From CAYNRG01 sp964399545 (GTDB taxonomy: Bacteria > Bacillota_I > Bacilli_A > Erysipelotrichales > Erysipelotrichaceae): DNA of 64,000 nucleotides. The position numbers and the translations under genes were made by a program. Positions within the stretch are counted from its first letter, which is position 1; every line of letters begins with the position of its first letter. Below are positions 53,958 through 63,261 of this stretch, in pieces. The stretch lies in the NCBI GenBank assembly GCA_964399545.1, contig CAYNRG010000008.1, positions 1-64,000 on the forward strand. Direction: 5' to 3'. The notes under the pieces were generated by a model. The model had not been told where the DNA came from. It worked only from the letters and a program-made list of their open reading frames with translations, and did not search any database.

Positions 53958-55148
53958 ATGATGATTCAAAGTATAGTAGTTGTGATAGTGTTTGGTTTTT
54001 TTGGTAAATTAATCTTTGAAAAAATTGGATTACCTGGATTGATTGGAATGATTCTAGCAGGAATTTTAGTTGGACCGTATGAACTTAATTTATTGTCTCC
54101 TGCTTTTTTGCAATACTCTAAAGAAATTCGATCTTTAGGTTTGATTGTTATTCTTTTACGTGCAGGATTAAGCTTATCTAGAGATGATTTCAAAACGACC
54201 AAAGTATCAGCAATCTTGATGAGCTTTCTTCCAGCACTTTTTGAAATTGTAGGGATTATGCTTGTAGGCACGACTCTCTTTTCATTTTCTTGGATAGATT
54301 CTCTTTTGTTAGGTACGGTGATAGCAGCAGTATCACCTGCGGTGATTGTTCCGAAAATGATTAATATTATTGATAAGGGATATGGTCAAGATAAAAAAAT
54401 ACCACAACTTATCTTAGCTGGGGCCTCCCTTGATGATGTACTTGTCTTGGTATTATTTACTCTATCCTTATCGTTGGCTCAGACACAAAAATTTTCAGTA
54501 AACTTGTTTCTTGAATTACCAGTAGCGTTATTGTTAGGTGCACTCTTTGGTATGGGGATGGGGTTAATATGGAAAGTAATTGATAGAAAACTTCTTTTAA
54601 AAAGAGAGGTTCTTACAGCAGGTATCTTTATTTCAGCAGCAATGGTGTTCTATTTTGAAGATAAAATTCAATCGATTATGCCATTTTCTGCTTTAATTTT
54701 TGTTTTATCATTTGGGATAATTCTGAAAGAAAAATATGAGTCTCGTGCTGTAGAAGTAAAGAAAGAGTTTGGTAAAATTTGGCGTGTGGCAGAAGTCTTT
54801 CTTTTTGTGCTTGTAGGTGCAGCAGTTGATTTTTCTTATGTTACACAAGTAGGTTGGGAAGCTATTACTTTTCTGAGTATAGGATTAATGTTTCGATCCG
54901 TAGGAGTTTGGGTTAGTATATCAAAAACCAAATTTACAATAAAGGAAAAACTTTTCTGTGTTTTTTCTTATTTGCCAAAGGCAACAGTTCAAGCTGCGAT
55001 TGGAGCTATTCCACTAGCATATGGATTAAGTAGTGGACCCTTTATTTTGGCGATTGCAGTCTTATCTATTTTGATTACTGCTCCATTAGGAGCCATCTTG
55101 ATTGATCAAACGTATAAACAGTATTTAAATAAAGATGAAATTGATTAG
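53958..55148 (+). CDS. Cation/proton antiporter, CPA family
   Basis: Membrane antiporter exchanging Na+ or K+ for protons. 396 aa with about 11-12 helices and no cytosolic C-terminal domain. The opening block (KIGLPGLIGMILAGILVGPY-like stretch IFEKIGLPGLIGMILAGILV) and LILAGASLDDVLVLVLFTL with paired Asp are family marks. Start ambiguous between two adjacent ATG codons (53958, 53961). Single gene with its own promoter and terminator. Confidence 0.87.
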   Translation: MMIQSIVVVIVFGFFGKLIFEKIGLPGLIGMILAGILVGPYELNLLSPAFLQYSKEIRSLGLIVILLRAGLSLSRDDFKTTKVSAILMSFLPALFEIVGIMLVGTTLFSFSWIDSLLLGTVIAAVSPAVIVPKMINIIDKGYGQDKKIPQLILAGASLDDVLVLVLFTLSLSLAQTQKFSVNLFLELPVALLLGALFGMGMGLIWKVIDRKLLLKREVLTAGIFISAAMVFYFEDKIQSIMPFSALIFVLSFGIILKEKYESRAVEVKKEFGKIWRVAEVFLFVLVGAAVDFSYVTQVGWEAITFLSIGLMFRSVGVWVSISKTKFTIKEKLFCVFSYLPKATVQAAIGAIPLAYGLSSGPFILAIAVLSILITAPLGAILIDQTYKQYLNKDEID

Positions 55149-55184
55149 CTTTTAGGATATTTAGGGAAAGCATGAAAAACAAAA

Positions 55185-55212
55185 AAGAAGATAGTTATTA
55201 CTATCTTCTTTT
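55185..55212. terminator. Bidirectional terminator, antiporter and tmRNA
   Basis: AAGAAGATAGT (55185-55195) and ACTATCTTCTT (55200-55210) are perfect arms with A-rich and T-rich flanks. It can stop the antiporter transcript from the left and the tmRNA transcript from the right. Confidence 0.75.
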
Positions 55213-55249
55213 GAATAAACGCGAAAGTATTCAGCGCTTTTGACTTTTT

Positions 55250-55600
55250 TGGTGGAGCTGCGGGGAGTCGAACCCCGGTCCAAGAGTAGTCCCAAATTTA
55301 AACATCTACAGTTTATCTCGTTTTAAAGTAAGACAATCCAGCACTAACGAGCAAGTAAGGATTGAATTTGCTTGTAAAGATTGTCGAGTTTTGCTTCCAA
55401 GCAAAGCATCACCGTATTCACTAAAGTTACGCTATAAGAAAAGTAGTGACACTTTAACTTATAGGAGGCTGCAGTCTACTATTAGACGCTTAAGCAGCAA
55501 AAGCTAATCTGTTATTTCCAGTTAATTTGGTTTGGTGATTAGGTCACCACTCCACTGCCGTTTAAATCAAACATAAACTTGTCGAAACCATGACAACCCC
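55250..55600 (-). ncRNA. ssrA: Transfer-messenger RNA (tmRNA)
   Basis: 351-base RNA that rescues stalled ribosomes and tags the peptide for degradation. The 3' end carries the tRNA-like T arm (GGTTCGACTCCCC) and CCA encoded at 55252-55250. The 5' GGGGTTG pairs with CAGCTCC of the acceptor stem, including two G-U pairs. The tag frame ends NNRLAFAA-stop (GCTTTTGCTGCTTAA), an AFAA ending instead of the more common ALAA; the resume codon was not settled. A strong promoter lies upstream. Its partner SmpB is at 51933. Confidence 0.95.
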
Positions 55601-55613
55601 ATGGTACGAATTT

Positions 55614-55642
55614 ACTATAACTAAACTAAAGAGAAAAGTCAA
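55614..55642 (-). promoter_or_regulatory. Promoter of ssrA
   Basis: On the minus strand, TTGACT (55642-55637), a 17-base spacer, and TATAGT (55619-55614) lie 13 bases before the 5' end. Confidence 0.8.
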
Positions 55643-55655
55643 TGAAATTGATAAT

Positions 55656-56486
55656 TTATTGAAGCAAAAGCTTTTCTAGAAAAAGTGCAACACCATCCTC
55701 ATCATTGTCAAAATCAGTGATGGCTGTGCAACTGTCAAAAAGTTCAGGGTCAGAGTTTTTCATGGCTACTTTAATATCTGCGATATCCAATAAAGGTAGA
55801 TCATTCCAATTGTTACCTATACCAATAATTTTATTTGGATTAATGTCTAAAATTGAGCATAAAGTCTTGATACCTGCACCTTTTGTTGCTTGATTATGTG
55901 TGATTTCAATATTGGATTTATCTGAAGATGTTGTGTGAATATCTAATCTAGAATTTAGAATTCTAAGACACTTTTCTTTCTCATCTAAATCATCAAAATT
56001 AAAGTGAACTTTAGTAATGTTTTTAAGTTGATCTAAAGAGTCAGTGAAGTCATCAAGAAGAATTCTTTCCTTCTTAATTTTTTCAATTAGAAGGGGATTC
56101 CATTTCTGACTTTCAGCAACTTGAATAATACCTTTCTCACTATAGAGCAAGCCATCAGAGATAATTGTAATTACTTTGTTTATGTCTTTGGTTTGATGAA
56201 GAATAGCTTGTACACAAGAGGAAGGTAAGAAAAGGTGATTAAGAATCATGTTGGTTTGTCGGTCGAAAAGGATAGCGCCATTGGAACAAACGTAGTATCG
56301 GATTTCTGTATCTAGTAATGATTCAGGAAGATATTTTTGTGATCGCGAAGTGCTAGGGATAACCCAATGACCTTGGCTTTGTAATTGGGTGATGATTTCT
56401 TTTGTTTTAAGAGATAGCTGAGCATCATTATTTAATAAGGTTCCATCCAAATCCACACCAATTAATATTTTTTCATTCTTTTTCAT
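55656..56486 (-). CDS. HAD-superfamily (Cof-type) phosphatase
   Basis: Third Cof-type HAD in the window. 276 aa. ILIGVDLDGTLLNND (Asp nucleophile), VIPSTSRSQKYL, and IIGIGNNWNDLPLLDIADIK with metal acids. The late Lys and cap are in QATKGAGIKTLC. Start ATG at 56486 with AAGGAGG, spaced 14 bases away, longer than ideal. Divergent from lemA. Substrate unknown. Confidence 0.87.
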   Translation of the reverse strand: MKKNEKILIGVDLDGTLLNNDAQLSLKTKEIITQLQSQGHWVIPSTSRSQKYLPESLLDTEIRYYVCSNGAILFDRQTNMILNHLFLPSSCVQAILHQTKDINKVITIISDGLLYSEKGIIQVAESQKWNPLLIEKIKKERILLDDFTDSLDQLKNITKVHFNFDDLDEKEKCLRILNSRLDIHTTSSDKSNIEITHNQATKGAGIKTLCSILDINPNKIIGIGNNWNDLPLLDIADIKVAMKNSDPELFDSCTAITDFDNDEDGVALFLEKLLLQ

Positions 56487-56592
56487 AGAAGTAAAGTGTG
56501 CCTCCTTTTCTTTATCTAACTGTAGTATAACATAAAAGTAGAAAATTAAATAAGAATGAGGTATAATATTAAGGATAAAGGAGGATTCAAAG

Positions 56593-57141
56593 ATGGTATG
56601 GATAGTAGTAGGACTTCTAGTTATATTAGGATTTTGGGGAGTAGTTACCTATAATTCTTTTATACAATGGAAATTAAAAGTTGAGGAAGCTTTTTCAACA
56701 ATGGATGTATATTTGAAAAAAAGATATGATTTAATCCCAAATCTTGTAGAAACAGTAAAAGGATATGCGAAGCATGAGAGTGAAACATTAGAAGCGGTAA
56801 TTCAAGCGAGAAATGCAGCGGTATCTGCTTCTACACCAACAGAAAAAATTGAAGCTGAAAAAGGAATTTCAGGAACGTTAGGACGTTTGTTTGCATTGGC
56901 AGAGAGTTATCCAGATTTGAAAGCAAATACAAACTTCATGTCCTTACAAAATAGTTTGAAAGAAATGGAAACTGAGATTGCAAGTTCTAGAAAATATTAC
57001 AATGGAGTAGTAAAAAATTACAATACAAAGTGTGCGACAATTCCGAGCAATATTATTGCATCATTATGTAATTTCAAACCATTCCCGATGTTTGAAATAA
57101 GTGATGAATCTCAACGTGAGAATGTAAAAGTATCATTTTAA
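56593..57141 (+). CDS. LemA family protein
   Basis: 182-aa protein with an N-terminal membrane helix (VWIVVGLLVILGFWGVVTYN) and a helical LemA domain outside or inside the membrane. RYDLIPNLVETVKGYAKHES is the family hallmark, and FMSLQNSLKEMETEIASSRK is typical. AAAGGAGG ribosome site. Paired with a DUF2207 protein 43 bases later, a pairing seen in many genomes. Function unknown. Confidence 0.9.
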   Translation: MVWIVVGLLVILGFWGVVTYNSFIQWKLKVEEAFSTMDVYLKKRYDLIPNLVETVKGYAKHESETLEAVIQARNAAVSASTPTEKIEAEKGISGTLGRLFALAESYPDLKANTNFMSLQNSLKEMETEIASSRKYYNGVVKNYNTKCATIPSNIIASLCNFKPFPMFEISDESQRENVKVSF

Positions 57142-57184
57142 AATATCGTGAAAACGATATTTTATTTTATAGGAGGGTAAAAAA

Positions 57185-59056
57185 GTGAAAAAGAAATTAT
57201 TGAATTTATTCATGATTTTAGGAGTTATCCTTACATTTACTTCTACAATTCATGCAGAAGATGATTTTGAAATCGAAACCTATGATATCGATGTGGTAGT
57301 TAAAGAAGATGGACGATATTTTGTGACAGAAACATTGCACGTTCGGTTTTTGAGTGCCTATAAGCGCGGCATTTATATGGATATTCCACAAAGGTATGAA
57401 GATGTTCAGTGGGAGTTTGGTGATCAAATCATTCGACAAAGTTATTATTTTCCAGTCACTGGGGTAGAGGTCTTATCTAATCATAAAAAGGAGATAGACA
57501 AAGAGGTTTCCTCAGTTCGAATTCGATTAGGAGATGAAAATCGCTATGCAAATGAGTATGAAACTTATAAAGTTAGCTACGTTATTCATTCAAAAGATTT
57601 AGGATTGGATGGAGTACAATTATTCTATCAAAATTTAATCTCTAGTGGTTGGGATGCGGAAATCAAAGACATTACCTTTAGAGTTGAGATGCCCAAAGAC
57701 TTTGACCACAATAAGGTATATATTTACACAGATGGTAATGAGACGGATGAATCATTAACGATGCAAGTAGATGGAAAATATATTAGTGGAGAATTTAGTG
57801 GGACTTATGGTTCACGACGTGCCTTGACTATGTATATTGAATTACCTGAGGGATACTTTCAATTTAAAGGTGTAGAGGATTCAACTCCGTTTCTTTTAGG
57901 GTTTGCAGCGATTATTGTGGCTATTGTAGTTTTTCTATTCCAACGTCAAGGACAGGGAGAGAAAGTTGTTAAAACAGTTGAATTTTCTGCTCCAAAAGGA
58001 ATTAGCAGTGCTGAAGTTGGATATATTGTTGATGGAGTTGTCGATGACCATGATATAGTTTCATTGATCTTTGAATGGGCTAATGGAGGCTATCTAACAA
58101 TTGAAGATCAAGAAAGTAATTTGTTATTGGTCAAATTAAATGATTTGCCAGCAGATAGACCTTTTTTTGAAAAAGAATTTTTCAATGGTATTTTCTCAAA
58201 ACGAGATAGCGTGACAACGAAACAACTTCAAAAAGAATTGTATAAACCTCTTTCGGAATCTAAGAGCTCTTTGCTTTCTTACTATAAGCTTCCGAAAAAT
58301 CGTATATTTAGAAAAGATTCAAAAAGAATTCAATGGCTTTTGATTATTTTGTCTGCTTTGCCTTTAAGTATTCTTTCAGGCCTAGCGGTGTATTATTGGA
58401 CTTATAATAGAGTCTTAGGATTTATTCCTGTTATGATGAGTTTAGTATTACTAATTCTTATCGAGAAAGGGTGTGTTGGACTTGTAGAGAAAAAGTTATC
58501 AACAAAGCAAAAAGTAAGACATGTTATTTCTGTCATTGTGGTTTTCGGAATTCATCTTGCTCAAATGTTATTCTTGCTTTACCTGTCAAAATTTAGTGAC
58601 TATGTAACTTTGATAGGTCTCTACGGATTATTTTTAGTCTCATTAGGATTTGTGGCTTTCTCTGGTAAAAGAACTAAGCATGGAGTTCAGGTGTATGGTC
58701 AAATCTTAGGGCTTTATGATTTCATTCAGTATGCTGAAAAAGATCGACTAAATATGTTATTTAAAGAAGATCCACAGATTTTTTACCGAGTACTTCCATA
58801 TGCCTATGCATTTGGTTTAACAAAGGTTTGGAGTGAACACTTTGCCGACTTCCAAATGGAACCTCCAACATGGTATGTAGGAGCAGGACCATTTAGGTAT
58901 TACTATTTTATGAGCGCTATGAATTCAGGAATGAGACAAGTTAGTCGTCCACTTCCACCACCATCTTCTTCTGGTCCCCGAGGCGGAGGCTTTGGAGGCG
59001 GAGGAGGCGGATTCTCAGGTGGAGGATTCGGAGGTAGCTCAGGAGGATCATGGTAA
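57185..59056 (+). CDS. DUF2207 membrane protein with Gly-rich tail
   Basis: 623-aa predicted membrane protein. A GTG start after AGGAGGG gives MKKKLLNLFMILGVILTFTS, a signal peptide ending near HAEDDF. The extracellular N-terminal DUF2207 domain (about 28-225) has DVVVKEDGRYFVTETLHVRF and GIYMDIPQRY. Membrane helices lie at about 236-255, 387-425, and 440-490. The tail is very Gly-rich (GGFGGGGGGFSGG to GGSW). Partner of the LemA gene. Unknown role. Confidence 0.85.
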   Translation: MKKKLLNLFMILGVILTFTSTIHAEDDFEIETYDIDVVVKEDGRYFVTETLHVRFLSAYKRGIYMDIPQRYEDVQWEFGDQIIRQSYYFPVTGVEVLSNHKKEIDKEVSSVRIRLGDENRYANEYETYKVSYVIHSKDLGLDGVQLFYQNLISSGWDAEIKDITFRVEMPKDFDHNKVYIYTDGNETDESLTMQVDGKYISGEFSGTYGSRRALTMYIELPEGYFQFKGVEDSTPFLLGFAAIIVAIVVFLFQRQGQGEKVVKTVEFSAPKGISSAEVGYIVDGVVDDHDIVSLIFEWANGGYLTIEDQESNLLLVKLNDLPADRPFFEKEFFNGIFSKRDSVTTKQLQKELYKPLSESKSSLLSYYKLPKNRIFRKDSKRIQWLLIILSALPLSILSGLAVYYWTYNRVLGFIPVMMSLVLLILIEKGCVGLVEKKLSTKQKVRHVISVIVVFGIHLAQMLFLLYLSKFSDYVTLIGLYGLFLVSLGFVAFSGKRTKHGVQVYGQILGLYDFIQYAEKDRLNMLFKEDPQIFYRVLPYAYAFGLTKVWSEHFADFQMEPPTWYVGAGPFRYYYFMSAMNSGMRQVSRPLPPPSSSGPRGGGFGGGGGGFSGGGFGGSSGGSW

Positions 59057-59105
59057 AAAAAAGACCATTGAATCTGAACTGTAAATTTAACTGATTATTT
59101 AATTT

Positions 59106-59143
59106 AGGATTGATTCTTGCATGATGCAGGAGTTAATCCTTTT
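59106..59143 (+). terminator. Terminator of lemA-DUF2207
   Basis: AGGATT (59106-59111) pairs with AATCCT (59135-59140), with inner pairs TTCTTGCA/TGCAGGAG, then T. Confidence 0.65.
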
Positions 59144-59225
59144 AAAATGTTTTAGTTTAATAGGTGTATTTAATGGCGTGATTTGAACTATAATTTCACA
59201 TTGGATATTATTTTCTTTTAGAAAA

Positions 59226-59247
59226 TAAAAAAGAGGCCAATGGCCTC
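59226..59247 (-). terminator. Terminator of HU gene
   Basis: GAGGCC (59233-59238) and GGCCTC (59242-59247) form a stem. The minus strand has a T-run after it (59232-59226). Confidence 0.8.
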
Positions 59248-59268
59248 AATAATTTACAAATAATAAAC

Positions 59269-59559
59269 TTATTTTTTTCCAGCAACAGCATCTTTAAGTG
59301 TTTTAGACGCTTTGAAGGCAGGAACTTTTGTAGCTTTGATTTTAATTTTTTCTTTTGTTAAAGGATTAATTCCATTACGAGCTGCTCTTTTTTTAACAGT
59401 GAATTTTCCGAAACCGTTAAGATCAACTGTACCACCTTTTTTCAATGTTTTTGACATTTGATTGAAAAGATAGTTTACAATTTCATTTGAGTCTTTCTTT
59501 GTTAATTCGAATTCATTTGCTAATCCTTCAGCAAGAAGTTTTTTGGTAATATCTGCCAT
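59269..59559 (-). CDS. hup: DNA-binding protein HU
   Basis: Histone-like dimeric protein that bends DNA. 96 aa starting MADITKKLLAEGLANEFELT. VDLNGFGKFTVKKRAARNGI and NPLTKEKIKIKATKVPAFKA hold the beta-arm with the conserved Pro, and the end is KTLKDAVAGKK. Single gene with GAGG-type ribosome site and a terminator. Confidence 0.95.
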   Translation of the reverse strand: MADITKKLLAEGLANEFELTKKDSNEIVNYLFNQMSKTLKKGGTVDLNGFGKFTVKKRAARNGINPLTKEKIKIKATKVPAFKASKTLKDAVAGKK

Positions 59560-59758
59560 ATTTTTTATCCTCCATATGAGTAAATTTTATCACAAAAATT
59601 TATTTTTGTATCTATAAAAAGTGTAAAAAGTGTAAAAAAAGTACTAAAATATCCTTTTTTAATGAAGAAATAAACAATTTTCTCCATAAATGGGTAGAAA
59701 AAGCACCAAAAAAAGATAAAATTATGATATTCTTTAACATAGGTTAAGGGAGAATAAA

Positions 59759-60250
59759 ATGAAAAAATATACGAAAGAAATTGTTTTGGCTGCACTAGGA
59801 TTAGCGCTAGTTTTTGCAGCGACATTGTTTATAAAATTTCCAACAACATTAGGATATTTTAACTTAGGAGATGCAGTGATTTTATCGTTTAGTTCAATTT
59901 TAAATCCAGGCTATAGTTTCTTAATTGGAGGAGTAGGGAGTGCTTTGGCAGATTTATCTGCAGGGTTTCCTGAGTATGCTGTTTTTACTTTAATTATCAA
60001 AGGGATTGAAGGTGCTTTTGCTTCGTATTTCTTATTCCAAAAGAATGAAAAAGCAAGAGTGTTTGTGTATTGTGGTGCAATTGCTATTATAGTAGGTGGT
60101 TACTTTGTTGCGGATTGGATTTTAACAGGATCTGTTGTAGCAGCGTTGCCAGGAGTTACAACTAATTTTTTACAAGGTCTTTGCGGAGTAACAGCAGCAT
60201 TTATTTTAACTCCAAAGATAAAAAAGATGGCGACATCATACAGGAGATAG
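59759..60250 (+). CDS. ECF transporter substrate-binding (S) component
   Basis: 163-aa membrane protein with about six helices, the substrate-specific part of an energy-coupling-factor vitamin transporter. EIVLAALGLALVFAATLFIK, then YFNLGDAVILSFSSILNPGY, GGVGSALADLSAGF and FTLIIKGIEGAFASY are characteristic of the HmpT-like S-component family. The substrate is not determined. No EcfA/T genes are in the window, so it must share a common module. AAGGGAGA ribosome site. Confidence 0.85.
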   Translation: MKKYTKEIVLAALGLALVFAATLFIKFPTTLGYFNLGDAVILSFSSILNPGYSFLIGGVGSALADLSAGFPEYAVFTLIIKGIEGAFASYFLFQKNEKARVFVYCGAIAIIVGGYFVADWILTGSVVAALPGVTTNFLQGLCGVTAAFILTPKIKKMATSYRR

Positions 60251-60275
60251 TAAGGAAATATATTGAGGTGATATT

Positions 60276-61094
60276 ATGTTAGAAATTTTGAAGTCTTTAG
60301 TTATGGGTATTATTCAGGGAATTACAGAGTGGCTCCCTATTAGTAGTACAGGTCATATGATTTTAGTTAATGATTTTTTCCCAATGCAAGTGTATCAAGA
60401 TGCTATTCAAAACAAAGAGTTTGTGGATATGTTTATGGTTGTGATTCAGTTGGGTAGTATCTTAGCTGTTTTATTATTGTATTATAAAAAATTGAATCCA
60501 TTCAAAAAAAATAAAGTAGAACAGAGAAGTACCATTGATCTTTGGCTTAAGGTTGCAGTAGCAGCTATTCCTGCAGCAGTTGCTGGAATTTTATTTGATG
60601 ATGTCATTGATTCAGTGTTGTATAAACCAAGTGTTGTTGCGTTAATGCTAATTATTTATGGTGTTGCTTTTCTGTGGATTGAATCAAGAAAAAATAAGGT
60701 AACAATAAAAACAATTGAAGCAATGAGTTTTCAAACAGCTTTTTTGATTGGTGTTTTCCAAATGTTGGCTTTAGTCCCTGGAACATCACGAAGTGGCGCA
60801 ACTATTTTAGGAGCTGTACTGTTGGGATGCATGCGTCCGGTAGCAGCAGAATTTTCATTCTTTTTAGCAATTCCTATGATGTTTGGAGCGAGTCTTGTTA
60901 AGTTAATTAAAATGAAGATTGCTTTAGACCTTTTTGGACTAACGGTTCTTTTAGTAGGAACAATTACGGCTTTTGTAGTCTCTGTTGTGGTGATTAAAGG
61001 ATTTATGAGTTACATTCGAAAGCATGACTTTAAGCTCTTTGGTTATTACCGTATTGTTTTAGGAGGGTTGATCCTTCTTAATTTGATTCTTTAG
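60276..61094 (+). CDS. uppP: Undecaprenyl-diphosphatase
   Basis: Recycles the lipid carrier undecaprenyl-PP for cell-wall synthesis (BacA/UppP). 272 aa, about 8 helices. GIIQGITEWLPISSTGHMI holds the catalytic Glu and Ser-rich loop, and PGTSRSGATILGAVLLG is the second signature. GAGGTGAT ribosome site; 25 bases after the S-component gene. Confidence 0.95.
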   Translation: MLEILKSLVMGIIQGITEWLPISSTGHMILVNDFFPMQVYQDAIQNKEFVDMFMVVIQLGSILAVLLLYYKKLNPFKKNKVEQRSTIDLWLKVAVAAIPAAVAGILFDDVIDSVLYKPSVVALMLIIYGVAFLWIESRKNKVTIKTIEAMSFQTAFLIGVFQMLALVPGTSRSGATILGAVLLGCMRPVAAEFSFFLAIPMMFGASLVKLIKMKIALDLFGLTVLLVGTITAFVVSVVVIKGFMSYIRKHDFKLFGYYRIVLGGLILLNLIL

Positions 61095-61103
61095 GAGATA
61101 ACT

Positions 61104-62303
61104 ATGGAATTAATGATTGCATTTTTTATTCAAGGAGCACTGTCAATCTATTCACCCTGTATTCTCCCCTTGATTCCAATTTATATGGGCTATTTAACAT
61201 CAGGAGCGAAAGTGATTGATCATGATGGAAAAGTTCAGTACAAAAAAAGTAAAGTCCTTTTAACAACGTTCTTCTTCGTTTTAGGAATTAGTAGTGTCTT
61301 CTTTATTGCTGGATTATCCATGTCGGTAATTCGTCAGTGGTTACAAGAGTACCGAATTATTTTGACACTACTAGGTGGAGGACTATTAGTCTTCTTGGGG
61401 CTATTTCATTTAGAGATAATTTCAATTCCAGCATTAAATAAGGAGTTTCGGATTCACACAAAAAAAGACCAATCTATGAATTTTTTCCAAGCTTTTTTAT
61501 TGGGGTTCTTGTTTAGTTTTGCATGGACACCTTGTATTGGTCCTCTTTTATCTAGTGCGTTAATCCTTGCGGCAAGTGCAAAAGATAGTTTACTAGGTAA
61601 TCTATACATCTTGTCTTATACACTAGGCTTCATTTTTTCCTTTATGTGCTTAGGGTTATTTACAGAAGAGATTTTAAATTTATTCAAGAAGAATCAGAAG
61701 ATAATGAAGCGAATTATTTATCTTGGTGGTGGATTAGTTCTTTTGATGGGGTTGTGGATGATAGGAACAGCTTCTCAAGATATTTTATTACTACAAAATC
61801 AGTACAATAGTAATTCAAATCAAGTTGGTGAATATCACAATATAGAGGAATGTGATGATGTAGAACATAATCATGATGGTCCTACAAAAGATATCGATCA
61901 ATACGATTTTGTTTTGAAAGATCAAAATGGAGTTACTCATCAACTATCTAATTATGAAGGAAAACCAATTATCGTTACTTTTTTTGCAACATGGTGTACT
62001 TATTGTAAAGAAGAGCTCCCTGTTCTTCAAGAACTTCAAGAAGAAAATCATGCTCAAGTTTTCATTGTTGCGGCGCCTAATGTAGGTCAAGAAGGAACTG
62101 AGGAAGAACTTCGTCAATTTATTGAAGAGAATGGCTATGAAGATTTGATTTTCCTATTTGATGATGGAACAACCTTTAGACGTTATCAAGTGACAGGATT
62201 TCCAACCAGCTTCATCTATACAAATAGCGGAGAATTGCTAGGGTATCTTCCAGGAAAAGTAGGTAAGGAAGTATTTATGGAGTTGCTTGATAGTTTAGAA
62301 TAA
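61104..62303 (+). CDS. CcdA-type thiol transporter fused to thioredoxin domain
   Basis: 399 aa. N-terminal six-helix DsbD/CcdA domain with redox cysteines in SPCILPLIPIYMGYL and TPCIGPLLSSAL, passing reducing power outward. A short acidic and His-containing linker (ECDDVEHNHDG, about 250) leads to an extracytoplasmic TlpA/ResA-like thioredoxin domain with ATWCTYCKEELPVLQ. The fusion probably feeds an extracellular thiol-disulfide pathway. It lies 9 bases after uppP. Terminator follows. Confidence 0.88.
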   Translation: MELMIAFFIQGALSIYSPCILPLIPIYMGYLTSGAKVIDHDGKVQYKKSKVLLTTFFFVLGISSVFFIAGLSMSVIRQWLQEYRIILTLLGGGLLVFLGLFHLEIISIPALNKEFRIHTKKDQSMNFFQAFLLGFLFSFAWTPCIGPLLSSALILAASAKDSLLGNLYILSYTLGFIFSFMCLGLFTEEILNLFKKNQKIMKRIIYLGGGLVLLMGLWMIGTASQDILLLQNQYNSNSNQVGEYHNIEECDDVEHNHDGPTKDIDQYDFVLKDQNGVTHQLSNYEGKPIIVTFFATWCTYCKEELPVLQELQEENHAQVFIVAAPNVGQEGTEEELRQFIEENGYEDLIFLFDDGTTFRRYQVTGFPTSFIYTNSGELLGYLPGKVGKEVFMELLDSLE

Positions 62304-62310
62304 GCAAAAC

Positions 62311-62343
62311 AAAAGGACTGAGAAAAATCTCAAGTCCTTTTTG
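62311..62343. terminator. Bidirectional terminator
   Basis: AAAGGACT (62312-62319) pairs with AGTCCTTT (62333-62340), with GAGA/TCTC inside, and A- and T-runs flank it. It serves both convergent genes. Confidence 0.8.
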
Positions 62344-62356
62344 AATTATAATGGAG

Positions 62357-63184
62357 TTAAACTTTTTGAATACAAGCACAAAGAGCACGATACTTGTCCT
62401 GGGCGATTTCAAGGTAGATGGGTTCTTTTAAAAGGTCATACATATAGTTTGCCCAAAGACACCAGAGTAAATTATGGAATTGTTCATATTTTTGAAGGTG
62501 ATCTTTTTGAGTTTCAGTAAGAGGGTTATCAAAGTAGTGCTGATAAAAAAGGGAGCGAAGGGAATCTTGAGTGATTTGATTTTCAGTAAAGAAACTCATG
62601 ATATCAAATAGGGGATCATTATCTTTACTATATTCATAATCAATGAGGTAATCTTGATTAGGGGTTAATAAAATATTGCCATCAACGATATCATTATGAC
62701 ATAAGACATGGGGATTTTTAATTGACTTAAAATCATCCAGGATAAACTGGAAAGAAGGATAATCATAAAGGGGATTTTTAATTCCGTTTTTATATTCAAG
62801 TAGAAGAGATAACCCATCAAATTCACAACCACTAGATAGCTTGGCGTTATGGAGGGTTTTTAGTAAAGCGGCTACCCGAATAACTTTATTGGAATCCAAA
62901 CATTGGGAATAGGTTTGAGCACCTTCAATCCATTTTGTAGCTCGAACTCGAGTTTCTGAATCATAAAAAATTTCTTCAGCATCAAGGTTTAGGCTCTTCA
63001 CTAAGGAAAGAGCTTTTTCTTCATTTGAAAAAGCTGAAGAATCCTTGAGTTCTTCTTTGGGGATCCGAACAGCAATTTTTTCTCCATGAAGATGAGAAAT
63101 ATAGATGTTATTAGTTAACCCTAAATCAGTTTTTGTTAGGGTTAGGTTGTTTAAAAATTGATCAGTTTTATTCATAAGCTTCAT
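62357..63184 (-). CDS. Choline/ethanolamine kinase-like phosphotransferase
   Basis: 275 aa, aminoglycoside-phosphotransferase/choline-kinase fold. The catalytic loop LCHNDIVDGNILL and the metal motif LIDYEYSKDNDPLFDIMSFF match LicA-type kinases. The N-terminal lobe holds KIAVRIPKEELKD. It may phosphorylate choline or a related alcohol for cell-surface decoration, but no licBCD genes are next to it. Its 5' end faces the VanZ-like gene. Confidence 0.8.
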   Translation of the reverse strand: MKLMNKTDQFLNNLTLTKTDLGLTNNIYISHLHGEKIAVRIPKEELKDSSAFSNEEKALSLVKSLNLDAEEIFYDSETRVRATKWIEGAQTYSQCLDSNKVIRVAALLKTLHNAKLSSGCEFDGLSLLLEYKNGIKNPLYDYPSFQFILDDFKSIKNPHVLCHNDIVDGNILLTPNQDYLIDYEYSKDNDPLFDIMSFFTENQITQDSLRSLFYQHYFDNPLTETQKDHLQKYEQFHNLLWCLWANYMYDLLKEPIYLEIAQDKYRALCACIQKV

Positions 63185-63215
63185 CCTCTGCTTTAATTAT
63201 AGCCTAAATATGAAA

Positions 63216-63244
63216 TTGTGGAAGTGTTAAAATGATGATAGAAT
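63216..63244 (+). promoter_or_regulatory. Promoter of VanZ-like gene
   Basis: TTGTGG (63216-63221), 17-base spacer, TAGAAT (63239-63244). Confidence 0.55.
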
Positions 63245-63261
63245 AGGAATGAGGAAATTTT

